A stretch of DNA of 64,000 nt from Planctomycetota bacterium (GCA_024280885.1 JAJRPF010000014.1:1-64000), one strand, 5' to 3'; positions 16,614 to 25,860 are shown, counted from the first letter of the stretch. Made by a program: numbers and translations. Notes: generated by a model not told the origin, from the letters alone.

Positions 16614-17653
16614 CAAGAGTCGAGTGTTCCGGGCGTCCCGGTCGAAGCCTCGACTCGACGGAAGAGCGCGTCGCGCGTGACCGGCGAGCGACGTGCTTCG
16701 ATGACGAAGCGGCGCACGCGGTCCGGATTGAGTGGTCGCGCGGCGTCGCCCGAGGGCGGCGCCCAGCGCGCTGCGGCCTGCGCACCGACGAAGTCGCTTG
16801 CGCCGCATGTGAGAAGGACGGCGGCGAGCTTGTGCCCGACGACGTGGGCGTCGGTCGTGATGTGCTTCACCGCGTGGCCGAGAGCAAGGCGGATGACGGC
16901 GCACGCGAGCGTGTCTTCGGTCCCGGACGTGCCACGCAGCGGGCTCGCGTCCTCGCTCTGATCCGGAACAGCGATGGCTGCGGTGAAGCGTCCCGTGTCC
17001 TCGGCGACCGCACGCATCGCGTCGAGTCGGTCGAGGAGTGCCGGGCCGACTTCGCCCTTCGTGTAGCCAATGGGCGCGACCGTCTCGAAGCCGCTCTCGT
17101 GTGCGGCGCGATGGACGGCGGCCGCGCGCGCGTCGCGCCCCTCGCCCGGTGTCCAGTCGAGTGTGTCGAGACCGGCGTTCCGGAGTTCGGTGAGGACGTG
17201 CTCGATGGTGGTTCCGTCGCGCGCCGCCAGCGCGTCGATGCGGGCCGAGTCGAGCGCGCGCAGTGTCAGGTCCGGGCGCGCCACCTTCACGCTGCGGACC
17301 ATCTCGATCGCCAACCCGAGTGGCAAGTCGCTCGGTAGCACGCCGACGATCTGCGCCTCGGTTGACGGGATGCCCGCGAGCGCTTCGACCGCGTGCGAAA
17401 CCCGCGTTGCATCCTCGGCGGTGACCGGTACTCCGGGGGCGCGGACACGCACCGTCCAGGGGTGTGTGACGTCGACTCCCGACGCATTCTCGCGTGCGGC
17501 ATCCGCCAGTGCTGCGGCGGCCAGCGGATGGCCACAGTCGATGACCTTCTGAAGATCTGCGCGCGGCAGGCGGGCGCCGCGCGAGGCGCGATCCCAGAGC
17601 CCGTCCAAGCCGGCCGACGTGACAATGCTGCGAAGTATGCGGGCGCGGGTCAT
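16613..17653 (-). CDS. MqnE/CofH-like protein lacking the radical-SAM cysteines
   Basis: 346 aa. It aligns by eye with the aminofutalosine synthase (MqnE) family through the barrel: EAQIVGVLPSDLPLGLAIEMVRSVKVARPD, IDALAARDGTTIEHVLTELRNAGLDTLDW, AAVHRAAHESGFE, LDRLDAMRAVAEDTGRFTAAIAVP, and a C-terminal AVIRLALGHAVKHITTD. The 4Fe-4S motif CxxxCxxC, expected around residues 60-75, is absent, and that segment reads VDVTHPWTVRVRAPGVP. The GGGAE motif is also changed. It therefore cannot be a normal radical-SAM enzyme. It sits 16 bases after mqnC and overlaps moaD. It may be a partner or scaffold for MqnC, or have acquired another role. The family link is confident; the function is not known. Confidence 0.75.
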   Translation of the reverse strand: MTRARILRSIVTSAGLDGLWDRASRGARLPRADLQKVIDCGHPLAAAALADAARENASGVDVTHPWTVRVRAPGVPVTAEDATRVSHAVEALAGIPSTEAQIVGVLPSDLPLGLAIEMVRSVKVARPDLTLRALDSARIDALAARDGTTIEHVLTELRNAGLDTLDWTPGEGRDARAAAVHRAAHESGFETVAPIGYTKGEVGPALLDRLDAMRAVAEDTGRFTAAIAVPDQSEDASPLRGTSGTEDTLACAVIRLALGHAVKHITTDAHVVGHKLAAVLLTCGASDFVGAQAAARWAPPSGDAARPLNPDRVRRFVIEARRSPVTRDALFRRVEASTGTPGTLDS

Positions 17654-17669
17654 GCTGCTCAGGTCTTCC

Positions 17670-18878
17670 TCAGCGACGCGCGGCGACGGACGCCGGCACC
17701 TTGTCGAAGGCCTCCGCGGGGAGGGCCAAGTTCTTGGGGTCGTGGCCGACGATTTCGCGCAAGCGCTCGGGACTGTCGAGGAATTGCGCCTCGAGGGGCT
17801 CGTAGAAGAAGTTGCGCTCCTGCGCGCGGAAACCGGCTGCCGCGATCACGCTGTGAATCTCGGGCGAGAGCATGCGGTATGCGACACCGGCCGACGAGAC
17901 GACGTTCTCCTCGATCATCGTCGAGCCCATGTCGTTGCAGCCGAACCACAGCGCCATCTGCCCGACCTTCGGGCCCATCGTGACCCACGACGCCTGCGAG
18001 TTGCGGACGTTCTGGAGGTAGAGGCGACTGACGGCCAGCGTGCGCAGGTACTCGGTACCGCCGCGCGCTTCGTCGCCACTGAGCACGTGCGTCGGCTGGA
18101 AGAGCCAGCAGATGAACGCCGTGAAGCCCGCTTCTTCCGTGCCCGCGTTCGCATGCGCCTCGTCCTGCAGTATGCGCAGACGGTCGAGATGCTCGATGCG
18201 ATCGACCAATCGTTCGCGATGGCCGAGCATCATCGTCGCTGTGGTGCGCATGCCGAGCGCGTGCGCTTGGCGGTGTACGTCGAGCCATTCGTCGGTCGTG
18301 CACTTGAGCGGCGAAATCTCGCCGCGCGCGTAGTCGGTGAGGATCTCCGCGCCGCCGCCGGGAATGGAGTCGAGCCCCGCGTCGCGCAGCCGCGCAATCG
18401 TGTCGCGAACGGACAGTTTCGAGACGACCGCGATCTTCTGGATCTCCGGCGACGAGAGCGCGTGGACGTGGATATCGAACGACTTGCAGAACGCGATCAG
18501 GTCGCAGTACCAGTCGATGTCCCAGTCCGGATGTGTGCCGCCCTGCATCAGGATCTGGTTGCCGCCGAGGGCCTTCGTCTCCTCGATCTTCTGCTTGAGC
18601 GCGGCGCGCGACAGGATGTAGCCGTTCTTGCTGCCGGGGGCCGCGTAGAAGGAGCAGAACTTGCAGTACGAGTCGCAGATATTCGAGTAGTTGACGTTGC
18701 GATCGACGATGTACGTGACGACCCGCTCCGGATGGAGTCGCATGCGCACTTCATGCGCCGCGGCGCCGAGCGAGAGCAGGTCGGCCTTCTCGAGGAGCAG
18801 CAGCCCCTCGTCGGGAGTCAGCCGCTCGCCGTCGATGGCGCGCTCCAAGATGTCGTCGATCCGGTTGGTCTCGCTCAT
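17670..18878 (-). CDS. mqnC: Cyclic dehypoxanthinyl futalosine synthase MqnC
   Basis: 402 aa radical-SAM enzyme of the futalosine menaquinone pathway. The cluster motif is C68-x3-C72-x2-C75 in NYSNICDSYCKFCSFY. The MqnC features QGGTHPDWDIDWY, HALSSPEI, AGLDSIPGGGAEIL and GSTMIEENVVSSAG separate it from MqnE and CofH. It cyclises dehypoxanthinyl futalosine, giving the naphthoquinone precursor. The start is ATG 18878 (MSETNRIDDIL); the open frame upstream has no homology. It is the first gene of an operon with the MqnE-like gene, moaD and moaE. Confidence 0.93.
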   Translation of the reverse strand: MSETNRIDDILERAIDGERLTPDEGLLLLEKADLLSLGAAAHEVRMRLHPERVVTYIVDRNVNYSNICDSYCKFCSFYAAPGSKNGYILSRAALKQKIEETKALGGNQILMQGGTHPDWDIDWYCDLIAFCKSFDIHVHALSSPEIQKIAVVSKLSVRDTIARLRDAGLDSIPGGGAEILTDYARGEISPLKCTTDEWLDVHRQAHALGMRTTATMMLGHRERLVDRIEHLDRLRILQDEAHANAGTEEAGFTAFICWLFQPTHVLSGDEARGGTEYLRTLAVSRLYLQNVRNSQASWVTMGPKVGQMALWFGCNDMGSTMIEENVVSSAGVAYRMLSPEIHSVIAAAGFRAQERNFFYEPLEAQFLDSPERLREIVGHDPKNLALPAEAFDKVPASVAARR

Positions 18879-19052
18879 GGGGTCTTCAGGCTCGATGGAC
18901 TCGGTGGTATGGAGGGTGAGGTCGTTTGGCGTGGGATCCGTGGGGCAGCGAAGTGCGCAGCGTGTCCGGCCGCACGCCAGATTGCCACCATCTCGGATCG
19001 TACCATTCCGGCCGGGGGGCACTCGCGTTCGTCCGGACGGTGGGCGGTCGTG

Positions 19053-20882
19053 TCAGGTCGTCGTCGGCGCGGACGGCGGCTCAAGCCAGCGGCCGTGGTC
19101 GCGTAGCAGGGCCACAAGACGATCGTCGGCCTCGGCCTCGGGCACGCTGCGCTCGACGATCTCGCGTCCGACGTAGAGGTTGACGAGCCCGGGCGCCGAG
19201 CCCACGTAGCCGAAGTCAGCGTCGGCCATCTCGCCGGGGCCGTTCACTATGCAACCCATCACGGCGATCTTCACGCCGGGCAGGTGCCCGGTGCGGGCCT
19301 TGATGCGCTGCGTCGTGCTCTCGAGGTCGAAGAGCGTGCGGCCACAGCCCGGGCAGGCGATGTAGTCCGTGCGCGAGGATCGGAGGCGCGCGGATTGCAA
19401 CACCGCGAGTGTCAATTCGAGCAGTCGCGCGGGACTCTGTGGCCCGCGGAGCCGTAGCGCGTCGCCGAGCCCGTCGGTGAGGAGCGGACCGGCGATGGAC
19501 GCTGCCAGGAGGACAGCATCGTCCGCGTCCGCGGGCAGATCGACGTGGACGATGAGCGGTCGCCGGTCGCCCGCCGCCGCCATGCGCGCCGCTTCCGTGC
19601 GATGCGCGGCGACTCCGGCGTCGCGTAGCGAGACGACCTCGCCACCGCACGTCTCGATCCGGGCCGTGTTCTTGGAGCCCGCGTGATCGACGGTTACAGC
19701 GAGCCCTGGCACGGCCCTGCGCAGGGCGTCCGCGTGCTCCGCGTCTGCAGCCGGTACGAGTACGCCTTCGAGCGCGGGCAATCCCGGTGCCGTCGGCATC
19801 GCGAGTCGTGCCAACTCGGCGCCTGCGTCCGCGCGCGCCGCGAACCCCTCGGGCAATCCAACCATCGCGAGGACCGGTGACTCGCCGCCGATCCGGCGGA
19901 CGCCGAAGGGCACGGGGTCCGTCTCTCGACGCGAGTACGCGAACGGATCGTAGGGCAATGGCGGAGTCGGCTCCGGAGCTGCCGCATCCGCGATCTCGGT
20001 GCGCGCGCAGAGTCGCACGAGCGCCCGCGCCACGGGGATCTCGGCCAGCGGCGACTCGGTCAGCGAGACGCGGATCGTGTCGCCGATCCCGTCGCGCAAC
20101 AGAGACCCGATCCCGATCGCGCTCTTGATCCGCGCGTCCTCGCCCTCGCCTGCCTCGGTCACGCCCAGATGGAATGGATGGTCCCATCCGAGCGCGGCCA
20201 GGCGCGCCGCCAGCAGTCGGTACGACTCGATCATGACCGCCGGATTGGAGGACTTCATCGAGAGCACGACATCGCGTAGATCCTCGTCCTCGCACACCTG
20301 CAGGAACTCGATGGCGGACTCGACCATGCCGAGCGGAGAGTCGCCGAAGCGGTTCATGATCCGGTCGGAGAGCGAGCCGTGATTGGTCCCGACGCGCAGT
20401 GCGACTCCGCGCGCCTTCGCCTCGATGACGAGCGGTCGGAAGCGGTCGTGGACGCGGCGCACTTCGGCGGCGTACTCGGCGTCGCTGTACTCGCGTTGGC
20501 GGAACGCCTTCGAGTCGACGTAGTTCCCGGGGTTGATGCGGACCTTCTCGACGTGCTTGACCGCCTCCATCGCCGCCGCCGGCTGGAAGTGGATGTCGGC
20601 GGCGAGTGGCACGGTGCAGCCCGCCGCGCGCACCTGTGCATGGATCGCACCGAGCGTCTGCGCCGCCTTCACGGTGGGGGCGGTGATCCGCACGAGCTGC
20701 GAGCCCACTTCTGCCAGCGCGAGCGTCTGGGCCACCGTCGCTGCCACATCCAGCGTGTTGGTCGTCGTCATTGATTGCACAGCCACCGGTTCGCGCCCGC
20801 CGACCAACAACTCGCCCATGCGGACAACTCGCGTCGGCCGCCGCAACGGACGGTAGGGATCGGGACAATACGCCTGGCTCAC
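19053..20882 (-). CDS. ispG: 4-hydroxy-3-methylbut-2-enyl diphosphate synthase, long form
   Basis: 609 aa, much longer than the roughly 370 aa enterobacterial enzyme: it is the long type known from plants, Chlamydia and Planctomycetes, with a large insertion domain (about 280-480) between the TIM barrel and the Fe-S domain. The barrel has VAVQSMTTTNTLDVAAT, LVRITAPT, KVRINPGNYVDSK and LRVGTNHGSLSDRI. The cluster ligands are CPGC (510 and 513) and C544, with E552 in GCIVNGPGEMADADFGYVG. It makes HMBPP in the MEP isoprenoid pathway. The GTG start at 20882 is needed to keep the conserved YRPLRRPTRVVRMG segment. A much longer open frame upstream is a shadow of the divergent hydrolase gene. Confidence 0.95.
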   Translation of the reverse strand: MSQAYCPDPYRPLRRPTRVVRMGELLVGGREPVAVQSMTTTNTLDVAATVAQTLALAEVGSQLVRITAPTVKAAQTLGAIHAQVRAAGCTVPLAADIHFQPAAAMEAVKHVEKVRINPGNYVDSKAFRQREYSDAEYAAEVRRVHDRFRPLVIEAKARGVALRVGTNHGSLSDRIMNRFGDSPLGMVESAIEFLQVCEDEDLRDVVLSMKSSNPAVMIESYRLLAARLAALGWDHPFHLGVTEAGEGEDARIKSAIGIGSLLRDGIGDTIRVSLTESPLAEIPVARALVRLCARTEIADAAAPEPTPPLPYDPFAYSRRETDPVPFGVRRIGGESPVLAMVGLPEGFAARADAGAELARLAMPTAPGLPALEGVLVPAADAEHADALRRAVPGLAVTVDHAGSKNTARIETCGGEVVSLRDAGVAAHRTEAARMAAAGDRRPLIVHVDLPADADDAVLLAASIAGPLLTDGLGDALRLRGPQSPARLLELTLAVLQSARLRSSRTDYIACPGCGRTLFDLESTTQRIKARTGHLPGVKIAVMGCIVNGPGEMADADFGYVGSAPGLVNLYVGREIVERSVPEAEADDRLVALLRDHGRWLEPPSAPTTT

Positions 20883-21131
20883 GCGCAGAGGATACGAGAC
20901 GCGTCCCGGGCGGTTCTCAATTCGCCGGCCTGCGTAGCGCTTCTGTCCCGGCCCCGAGGCGTCGCCTTTCCGTACGGCATCGGTGCGAACGTCCGCGCCC
21001 GCGGCCGCCGGCGTCGACGACCACCCGTGCCGTGAAGTTGGGGCTACCATGGTTCGTCGAGGGTGAGCTGGCTGGCTGCCGACGCAGCGTTGCGCGGCCA
21101 GTACGGAAGCCGAGCGAGCGAGGGAGAGAGC

Positions 21132-22577
21132 ATGCGTCTTCAAAGGTTGGGCGGGGTGCGACGGTGCGGACTGCGCCGGGCGGGGGTGTTGACCATCGGC
21201 GCTCTGCTGCTCTGCGGCGGGCTCTTTGGTGAAGGGCGTGACGGCGGTGGGCCGTGTGCCACTGCGTATGCGAAGGACGACGGGCCGCCTGCGAAGGAGC
21301 CGGGACCGAAGGCGAAGGGCAAGGTCTACACGTGGAAGGCCACGAACGGGCTGGCCTACGACTTCTATCTGCCGAAGAACTACGAAGCAGAGAAGGGCAT
21401 CACGCTCACGCTCATCCTGCACGGCTCCAACGGCTGGAAAGGCTGGGGCTTCGGCATGCACACGCCGGGCGAGTTCCGCCCCGACGACTTCGTCGTCTCT
21501 CCCGAGGGCACGACGGCGAATGGGCAGGGCGGCTTCAACTCGCTGCAATCGGGGAAGGATCTCAAGCGTTTCCACGAGTTCCTCGTGGAGTTGAAGAAGC
21601 TCGTGAAGGTCAACGCGACGTTCATCTACGGCCTGAGTCAGGGTTCGTTCTTCGCGCACTTCTACGCGGGGCAGCATGGCGAGGAAGTGCAGGGGATCGT
21701 AGCGCACGGGAGCAATCTGTGGATCGGATCGGGGCTGAAGAAGAAGAACCACGGTCAGGCGATCGCGGTGATGCACGGGCGTGGTGATCCGATCGTCGGC
21801 TACAGCAATGGCGTTGATGCCATGCGCGGCTACGTGGACTTGAAGTACCCGACGCTGAAGTTCCGGACCCTCGAACTCAACCTCCACTGGGCGCCGTGGG
21901 GCCATCAGGCGCAACAACTCGCATGGTGCGAAGCGATGACGACGGAGGACCCCGCGAGGCTCCTTCACAACTTCGAGTGGATGGAGAACGTGAAGGACAG
22001 CGACGGCTGGCTCTTCGACCCGGTCGCCGCGTATCAGGTCGCTCAACGGGTGACCGAGATGGACGGCGTCGACCCGAAGGCGCAGGGGCGCGCGAAGAAG
22101 ATGATGGCCGCGATCGATGGCATCGCTGCGAAGCAGGTGGCGGCGATCCAGACGTCGTACGACAAGACGAAGAAGACGATCACGAAGTCGGCGACATGGC
22201 CGCTGCAGGCGCACTACTTCCTGCGCGACTGGATGGGTGTTCCCGCAGCCGACGCGTGGGCGAAGAAGTGGAAGAAGACCATCGAGAAGCAGCTCGACGT
22301 GGCGCAGAAGGCCCGTGTGGACTACTGGGGCGCGCTGAAGAAGGACAAGCGCGGGAAGGCGTTCTCGGCGGGAATGGATGTCATCGAGAAGGGCGTGCTC
22401 AGCCACTGGAGCGTCGATCCCGAGATGCTGGCGAACCTTGCGAAATGGCGTGACGACGCGAAAGGCAGTGGGGTCTCGGCGGCGGCGGTCAAGCGCTACG
22501 ATCGCGTGGTGAAGCCGTTCCTCGATTGCCGCGAGAAGGGCAAGAAAGCGTACGCGAAGCTGAACAAGAAGCTCTGA
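21132..22577 (+). CDS. Secreted alpha/beta hydrolase, PHB-depolymerase/esterase type
   Basis: 481 aa with a signal peptide (RRAGVLTIGALLLCGG) and then a basic Pro/Lys-rich linker. The hydrolase core has LTLILHGSNGWKGWGFG, the nucleophile elbow GLSQGS, the acid region VMHGRGDPIVGYSNG and a His in HWAPWGHQ, a complete Ser-Asp-His set. A Lys-rich helical C-terminal region of about 180 residues is unusual for the family. GAGGGAGAG lies just before ATG 21132, favouring it over the ATG at 21063. It is divergent from ispG with about 250 bases between. Confidence 0.8.
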   Translation: MRLQRLGGVRRCGLRRAGVLTIGALLLCGGLFGEGRDGGGPCATAYAKDDGPPAKEPGPKAKGKVYTWKATNGLAYDFYLPKNYEAEKGITLTLILHGSNGWKGWGFGMHTPGEFRPDDFVVSPEGTTANGQGGFNSLQSGKDLKRFHEFLVELKKLVKVNATFIYGLSQGSFFAHFYAGQHGEEVQGIVAHGSNLWIGSGLKKKNHGQAIAVMHGRGDPIVGYSNGVDAMRGYVDLKYPTLKFRTLELNLHWAPWGHQAQQLAWCEAMTTEDPARLLHNFEWMENVKDSDGWLFDPVAAYQVAQRVTEMDGVDPKAQGRAKKMMAAIDGIAAKQVAAIQTSYDKTKKTITKSATWPLQAHYFLRDWMGVPAADAWAKKWKKTIEKQLDVAQKARVDYWGALKKDKRGKAFSAGMDVIEKGVLSHWSVDPEMLANLAKWRDDAKGSGVSAAAVKRYDRVVKPFLDCREKGKKAYAKLNKKL

Positions 22578-22695
22578 GGGCGTCGAGGTCCGAGGGTGTC
22601 GGTAATGCCGGGCAACGCGGCTGAATGTGTTGTGCCGTGACGCTGATCAGGCGCCCCAATTCGTTGTCGGTGGCGAATGTTAGTCTTTTGTTGTT

Positions 22696-24171
22696 ATGAG
22701 CGAGCGCGCATCGTCTGACGACCACTTCACCGACGGGAACTCTCCCGGTCGGGATGTCCGGCGGTTGCCTGGCGGGGCCGCTGCCTCGAGTGGCGGCACT
22801 GGTGCGAAGACGATCGCGCGGCGCGAGATCGAGCGGAGCAAGGAACACGATCTGGTCCTGGGCGGAGCGCTCGCGCGGATCGAGCGGGAGCGGACGTACG
22901 GGGCTGACGGAGCCTCGTCGGCGGCACATTGGGCCGTGTTGCATGGATTGGACCACGGCCGCGCCAGTGAGTTGCTGCGTCTCGGGCGGTTGACGTATGT
23001 GAAGCCGGAGATCGAGCAGGACGTGCGCGACGGCACACTCACGACGCAACATGCCGCCGAGGTCGGCAAGTTGGTCGCGCCGACCCCGGCGTTGCCGCCC
23101 AAGCATGAGCCGGACCCTGCCGAAGAGGCGGCGCGCGCAGAGGCCGAGCTCGACCGCCTGCGCAAGTTCGCGGGTCTTGCGAAGAACGCATCACGGCGCG
23201 AGCTGTCGCGCGCGGTCAACGAAGAGAAGGAGAGCGTCAAGCAGCAAGGGCGCGTGACGACGCTCGTCTTCCACGTGAAGCAGGTGGCCAAGGACGATTG
23301 GCGCTTTGCGCGCAAGCTAGCGAGCCGCAAGGCGCAGCGACCGTTGAGCGATGGCGAGGCGTTCTCACTGGTGGTGGCGGACTTCGTGAAGCGTTACGAC
23401 ACGGATGACGTGACCGGACAGAAGAGCGCGCGTGAGCGGCGGGTGGGGCCGACGTCGGAGAGCCCCGATGCGCGTACGATCCCCGCGGAGGTACGCCGGG
23501 AAGTGAAGAAGCGCGCGGGCGATCACTGCGAATTCCCGGGATGCCCGAATGGGATGTTCATCCAGATCTGTCATCTCCGCCCACATGCCGACGGCGGTGA
23601 TCGTGAGACGAAGAACCTCGTCCTGCTGTGTTCGCAGCATCACACGATGATGGACTGCGGGACGCTGCGTTTCTTCGAACGCACGGAAGCGGGTGTTGCG
23701 TTCGTGGATGTGCGGACTGGGGAGGTCTTCGAACCGTTTCCGACGCGGCATGCGGCGGATGTCTTGCCGGGGACTTCCACTGTGTTGGATGCGGACAGCG
23801 AGTCGGTGAGGCGACCGTTGCCGGGCGACGCGACTGTGGCGTCCGTAGAACTGACGAACGCGGCGGAGACTCCGAGCGCTTCAGACTCCCAAGGACCACC
23901 GATCTCGCCGACGCCGACGCCGACGCCGACGAGACGCGTCGTGACGCCCGAGGCGTGGCGCGCGATCGATGGCGACGAGCCGTCGGGTGCGGGACGTGTC
24001 GGCGAGGGCGTTCTCGCGTGGTTGACGGAGCCCGCATCGTCGCTCCCGACTGAGCGACGATGCGTGGATGCACACGAGCTTGGGGCTGGCGATCACGAGG
24101 GGCGTGGGTGCCGAGACCGATGCCCAGCGCGCCGGCGATCACCGTTGGCGGCCGGAACCGGGTTCAGGTGA
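22696..24171 (+). CDS. HNH endonuclease domain protein (DUF222-like)
   Basis: 491 aa. The N-terminal half is helical with a repeated RASELLRLGRL / TTQHAAEVGKL pattern as in DUF222-type proteins. A coiled, basic middle precedes the HNH nuclease at about 270-320: CEFPGCPN, CHLRPHADGGDRETKNLVLLCSQHHTMMD, with the zinc Cys pairs and the active-site His present. The C-terminal tail contains a (Pro-Thr)4 stretch and then RVGEGVLAWLTEPASS, a start of a winged-helix-like segment that is lost into low-complexity sequence. A neighbouring frame reads HTSLGLAITRGVGAETDAQ at 24068-24130, so a late frameshift is possible. Such proteins are common, often multi-copy and repeat-associated; the physiological role is unclear. 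Confidence 0.8.
   Translation: MSERASSDDHFTDGNSPGRDVRRLPGGAAASSGGTGAKTIARREIERSKEHDLVLGGALARIERERTYGADGASSAAHWAVLHGLDHGRASELLRLGRLTYVKPEIEQDVRDGTLTTQHAAEVGKLVAPTPALPPKHEPDPAEEAARAEAELDRLRKFAGLAKNASRRELSRAVNEEKESVKQQGRVTTLVFHVKQVAKDDWRFARKLASRKAQRPLSDGEAFSLVVADFVKRYDTDDVTGQKSARERRVGPTSESPDARTIPAEVRREVKKRAGDHCEFPGCPNGMFIQICHLRPHADGGDRETKNLVLLCSQHHTMMDCGTLRFFERTEAGVAFVDVRTGEVFEPFPTRHAADVLPGTSTVLDADSESVRRPLPGDATVASVELTNAAETPSASDSQGPPISPTPTPTPTRRVVTPEAWRAIDGDEPSGAGRVGEGVLAWLTEPASSLPTERRCVDAHELGAGDHEGRGCRDRCPARRRSPLAAGTGFR
23907..23930. repeat. GCCGAC hexanucleotide repeat, four copies
   Basis: Four exact GCCGAC units inside the HNH gene encode a Pro-Thr run. A slippage-prone tract of this sort may vary in copy number, without shifting the frame. 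Confidence 0.7.
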
Positions 24172-24256
24172 ACAGGCGGTCTGCTCGGTGCGGCTTCTGG
24201 CAACTACGGGTGCTCGCAGTGACCATCGGAGTCCGACGCACCAGCGCGATCACGCA

Positions 24257-24333
24257 CCGCCGTCCCCGGTCGGCGGCGGAGCGACGATGCCTCTTGTCGG
24301 GGCCAGGTGAGCCGCCGACGCCCGGGTACGATC
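24257..24333. repeat. Dispersed intergenic repeat, copy c (right half)
   Basis: It contains the right half only: CGTCCCCGGTCGGCGGCGGA, GCGACGATGCCTCTTGTCGG, GGCCAGGTGAGCCGCCGACG and the end GGGTACGATCC. It lies 40 bases before copy d, in the same orientation. Confidence 0.7.
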
Positions 24334-24373
24334 CGAGAGACGAGGCTCTCTCCAGATCGAATCGAATCGAGGC

Positions 24374-24562
24374 CGGACCCGGGTCTTGGATGGTACCCGG
24401 CGAGGGGCGGCCTCGGCTGGCTCAGTCATGGCGACGCCCTCGATCCGCCGCTCGACGGGGACCGCGGGGCGTCTTCGCCAAGAACGGCTCGCCGTCCCCG
24501 GTCGGGGGCGGAGCGACGAGTTCTCTTGTTGAGGCCAGGTCGCCCGCCGACGCCCGGGTACG
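24374..24562. repeat. Dispersed intergenic repeat, copy d (complete)
   Basis: It starts GGACCCGGGTCTTGGATGG and has GGTACCCGGCGAGG, the middle CTCGACGGGGACCGCGGGGC, CGTCCCCGGTCGGGGGCGGA and the end GACGCCCGGGTACGA. The outer inverted pair is GGTACCCGG (24392-24400) against CCCGGGTAC near 24553-24561. With copy c it fills the gap between the HNH gene and rnd; apart from these two copies that 528-base gap shows no gene. Confidence 0.75.
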
Positions 24563-24699
24563 AGCTACGGAGCTACGTCGAACTCGACGTGATCTGGGCG
24601 CAGGCCGCGCATGGTCTCGATTCACGAGATGGTCTCGATCTCGCGCGGCGGCTCCCTCGTCGGTCCGGAAGCGGTGTGTTGTCGCCTGCGCGACGTTAC

Positions 24700-25860
24700 C
24701 TACGCGTCGTCGTTCGTGACCCGGACCTCGCCGACGCCGCGGCCGCGGCCCGTCAGGGCGAGTCGTCCGGCGCGGAGCTCAAGTGCGTCGGCGCCGAAGA
24801 TCTCGCGGCGCCAGCCCGAGAGTGCGGCCACATCGGGATCGTCCTCGGTTGCGATCCGATCCAGGTCGGCGCGCTTCGCGACCATGGGCATCGCGACATC
24901 GTGCGCGTCGCAGCGCAAGCGGAGAAGCGCTTGGAGGAGTGCGACCTGCGACTCGTGTCCGGAGACCGGCGGGCGGCCGCGCGTGACCTCGGGCCACTCG
25001 TCCTCGGGCAGTGCGAGAGCGCGTGCGACGGCGGCGAGCATCGCGTCGCCGTCGGCGCCGTTCGCGACGTGCGGCTTGAGCGTGCGTACGCGTCCGAGTT
25101 GCTGGCGATCGCTGGGTGTATGGAGGGTGATCTCCGCGAGCGCGTCGTCGCGCACGATCCAGTTGCGCGGGATGTCGCGCTCCATCGCCATCTGCTCGCG
25201 CCAGGCCGCAAGCTCTCGCAGAACCGCGAGGTCGCGTCGTTTCGGGCGACGCAGCTTGACGCGCTTGTACGCGTCGTGCGGGAGAACCTGATATCGCGAT
25301 GGCTTGAGGAGCGCGGCCATGTCCTCGGCGACCCACGCGGCGCGCCCGTCCCTCTCGAGCTCCTCCTGGAGCATCTCGTAGATGCGGCACAGATGGGTGA
25401 CGTCACCCAGGGCATACGTGATCTGCCGTTCCGAGAGCGGGCGCAACGACCAGTCCGTTGCCTGCGACGCCTTGTCGAGTTGTACGCCGAGCATCGACGC
25501 GGCCAGCTTCGCGTACCCGGGCTGATCGCCGTGCCCGCAGACCGCGGCTGCAATCTGCGTGTCGAATACCGGCGAGGGAACCTCACCGATCTTCTGCAGA
25601 AAGATCTCGAGATCCTGCACGGCAGAGTGCAGCACCTTGATGGTGCCGGTGTCGCAGAGCAGGTCGCGCAGAGGCGTCATATCCATATTCGGCGCGAGCG
25701 GGTCGATGGCGGCGGCGTGCTCGCCGTAGGCGACCTGCACGAGGCAGAGCCGCGCGTAGTACGTCTTCTCGCGCATGAACTCGGTGTCCACAGCGATATA
25801 GGGGGCGCCGCGGACGGCGGAGCAGAACGCGGCGAGGGCGGCGGTGTCGGTGATCAGCAT
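24700..25860 (-). CDS. rnd: Ribonuclease D
   Basis: 386 aa with a DEDDy 3'-5' exonuclease domain: Exo I is VDTEFMRE (D25, E27), Exo II is the LHSAVQDLEIF region, and Exo III is Y-x3-D in YALGDVTHL. Two HRDC-type helical domains follow (about 205-290 and 300-370), as in E. coli RNase D. It trims the 3' ends of tRNA and other small stable RNAs in the cytoplasm. It is a single gene with no operon partner. Confidence 0.93.
   Translation of the reverse strand: MLITDTAALAAFCSAVRGAPYIAVDTEFMREKTYYARLCLVQVAYGEHAAAIDPLAPNMDMTPLRDLLCDTGTIKVLHSAVQDLEIFLQKIGEVPSPVFDTQIAAAVCGHGDQPGYAKLAASMLGVQLDKASQATDWSLRPLSERQITYALGDVTHLCRIYEMLQEELERDGRAAWVAEDMAALLKPSRYQVLPHDAYKRVKLRRPKRRDLAVLRELAAWREQMAMERDIPRNWIVRDDALAEITLHTPSDRQQLGRVRTLKPHVANGADGDAMLAAVARALALPEDEWPEVTRGRPPVSGHESQVALLQALLRLRCDAHDVAMPMVAKRADLDRIATEDDPDVAALSGWRREIFGADALELRAGRLALTGRGRGVGEVRVTNDDA

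Noticed and set aside
20883-22406. 1117-aa frame extending ispG upstream
   Set aside because: It runs antisense to the hydrolase gene 21132-22577; the IspG homology begins at GTG 20882.
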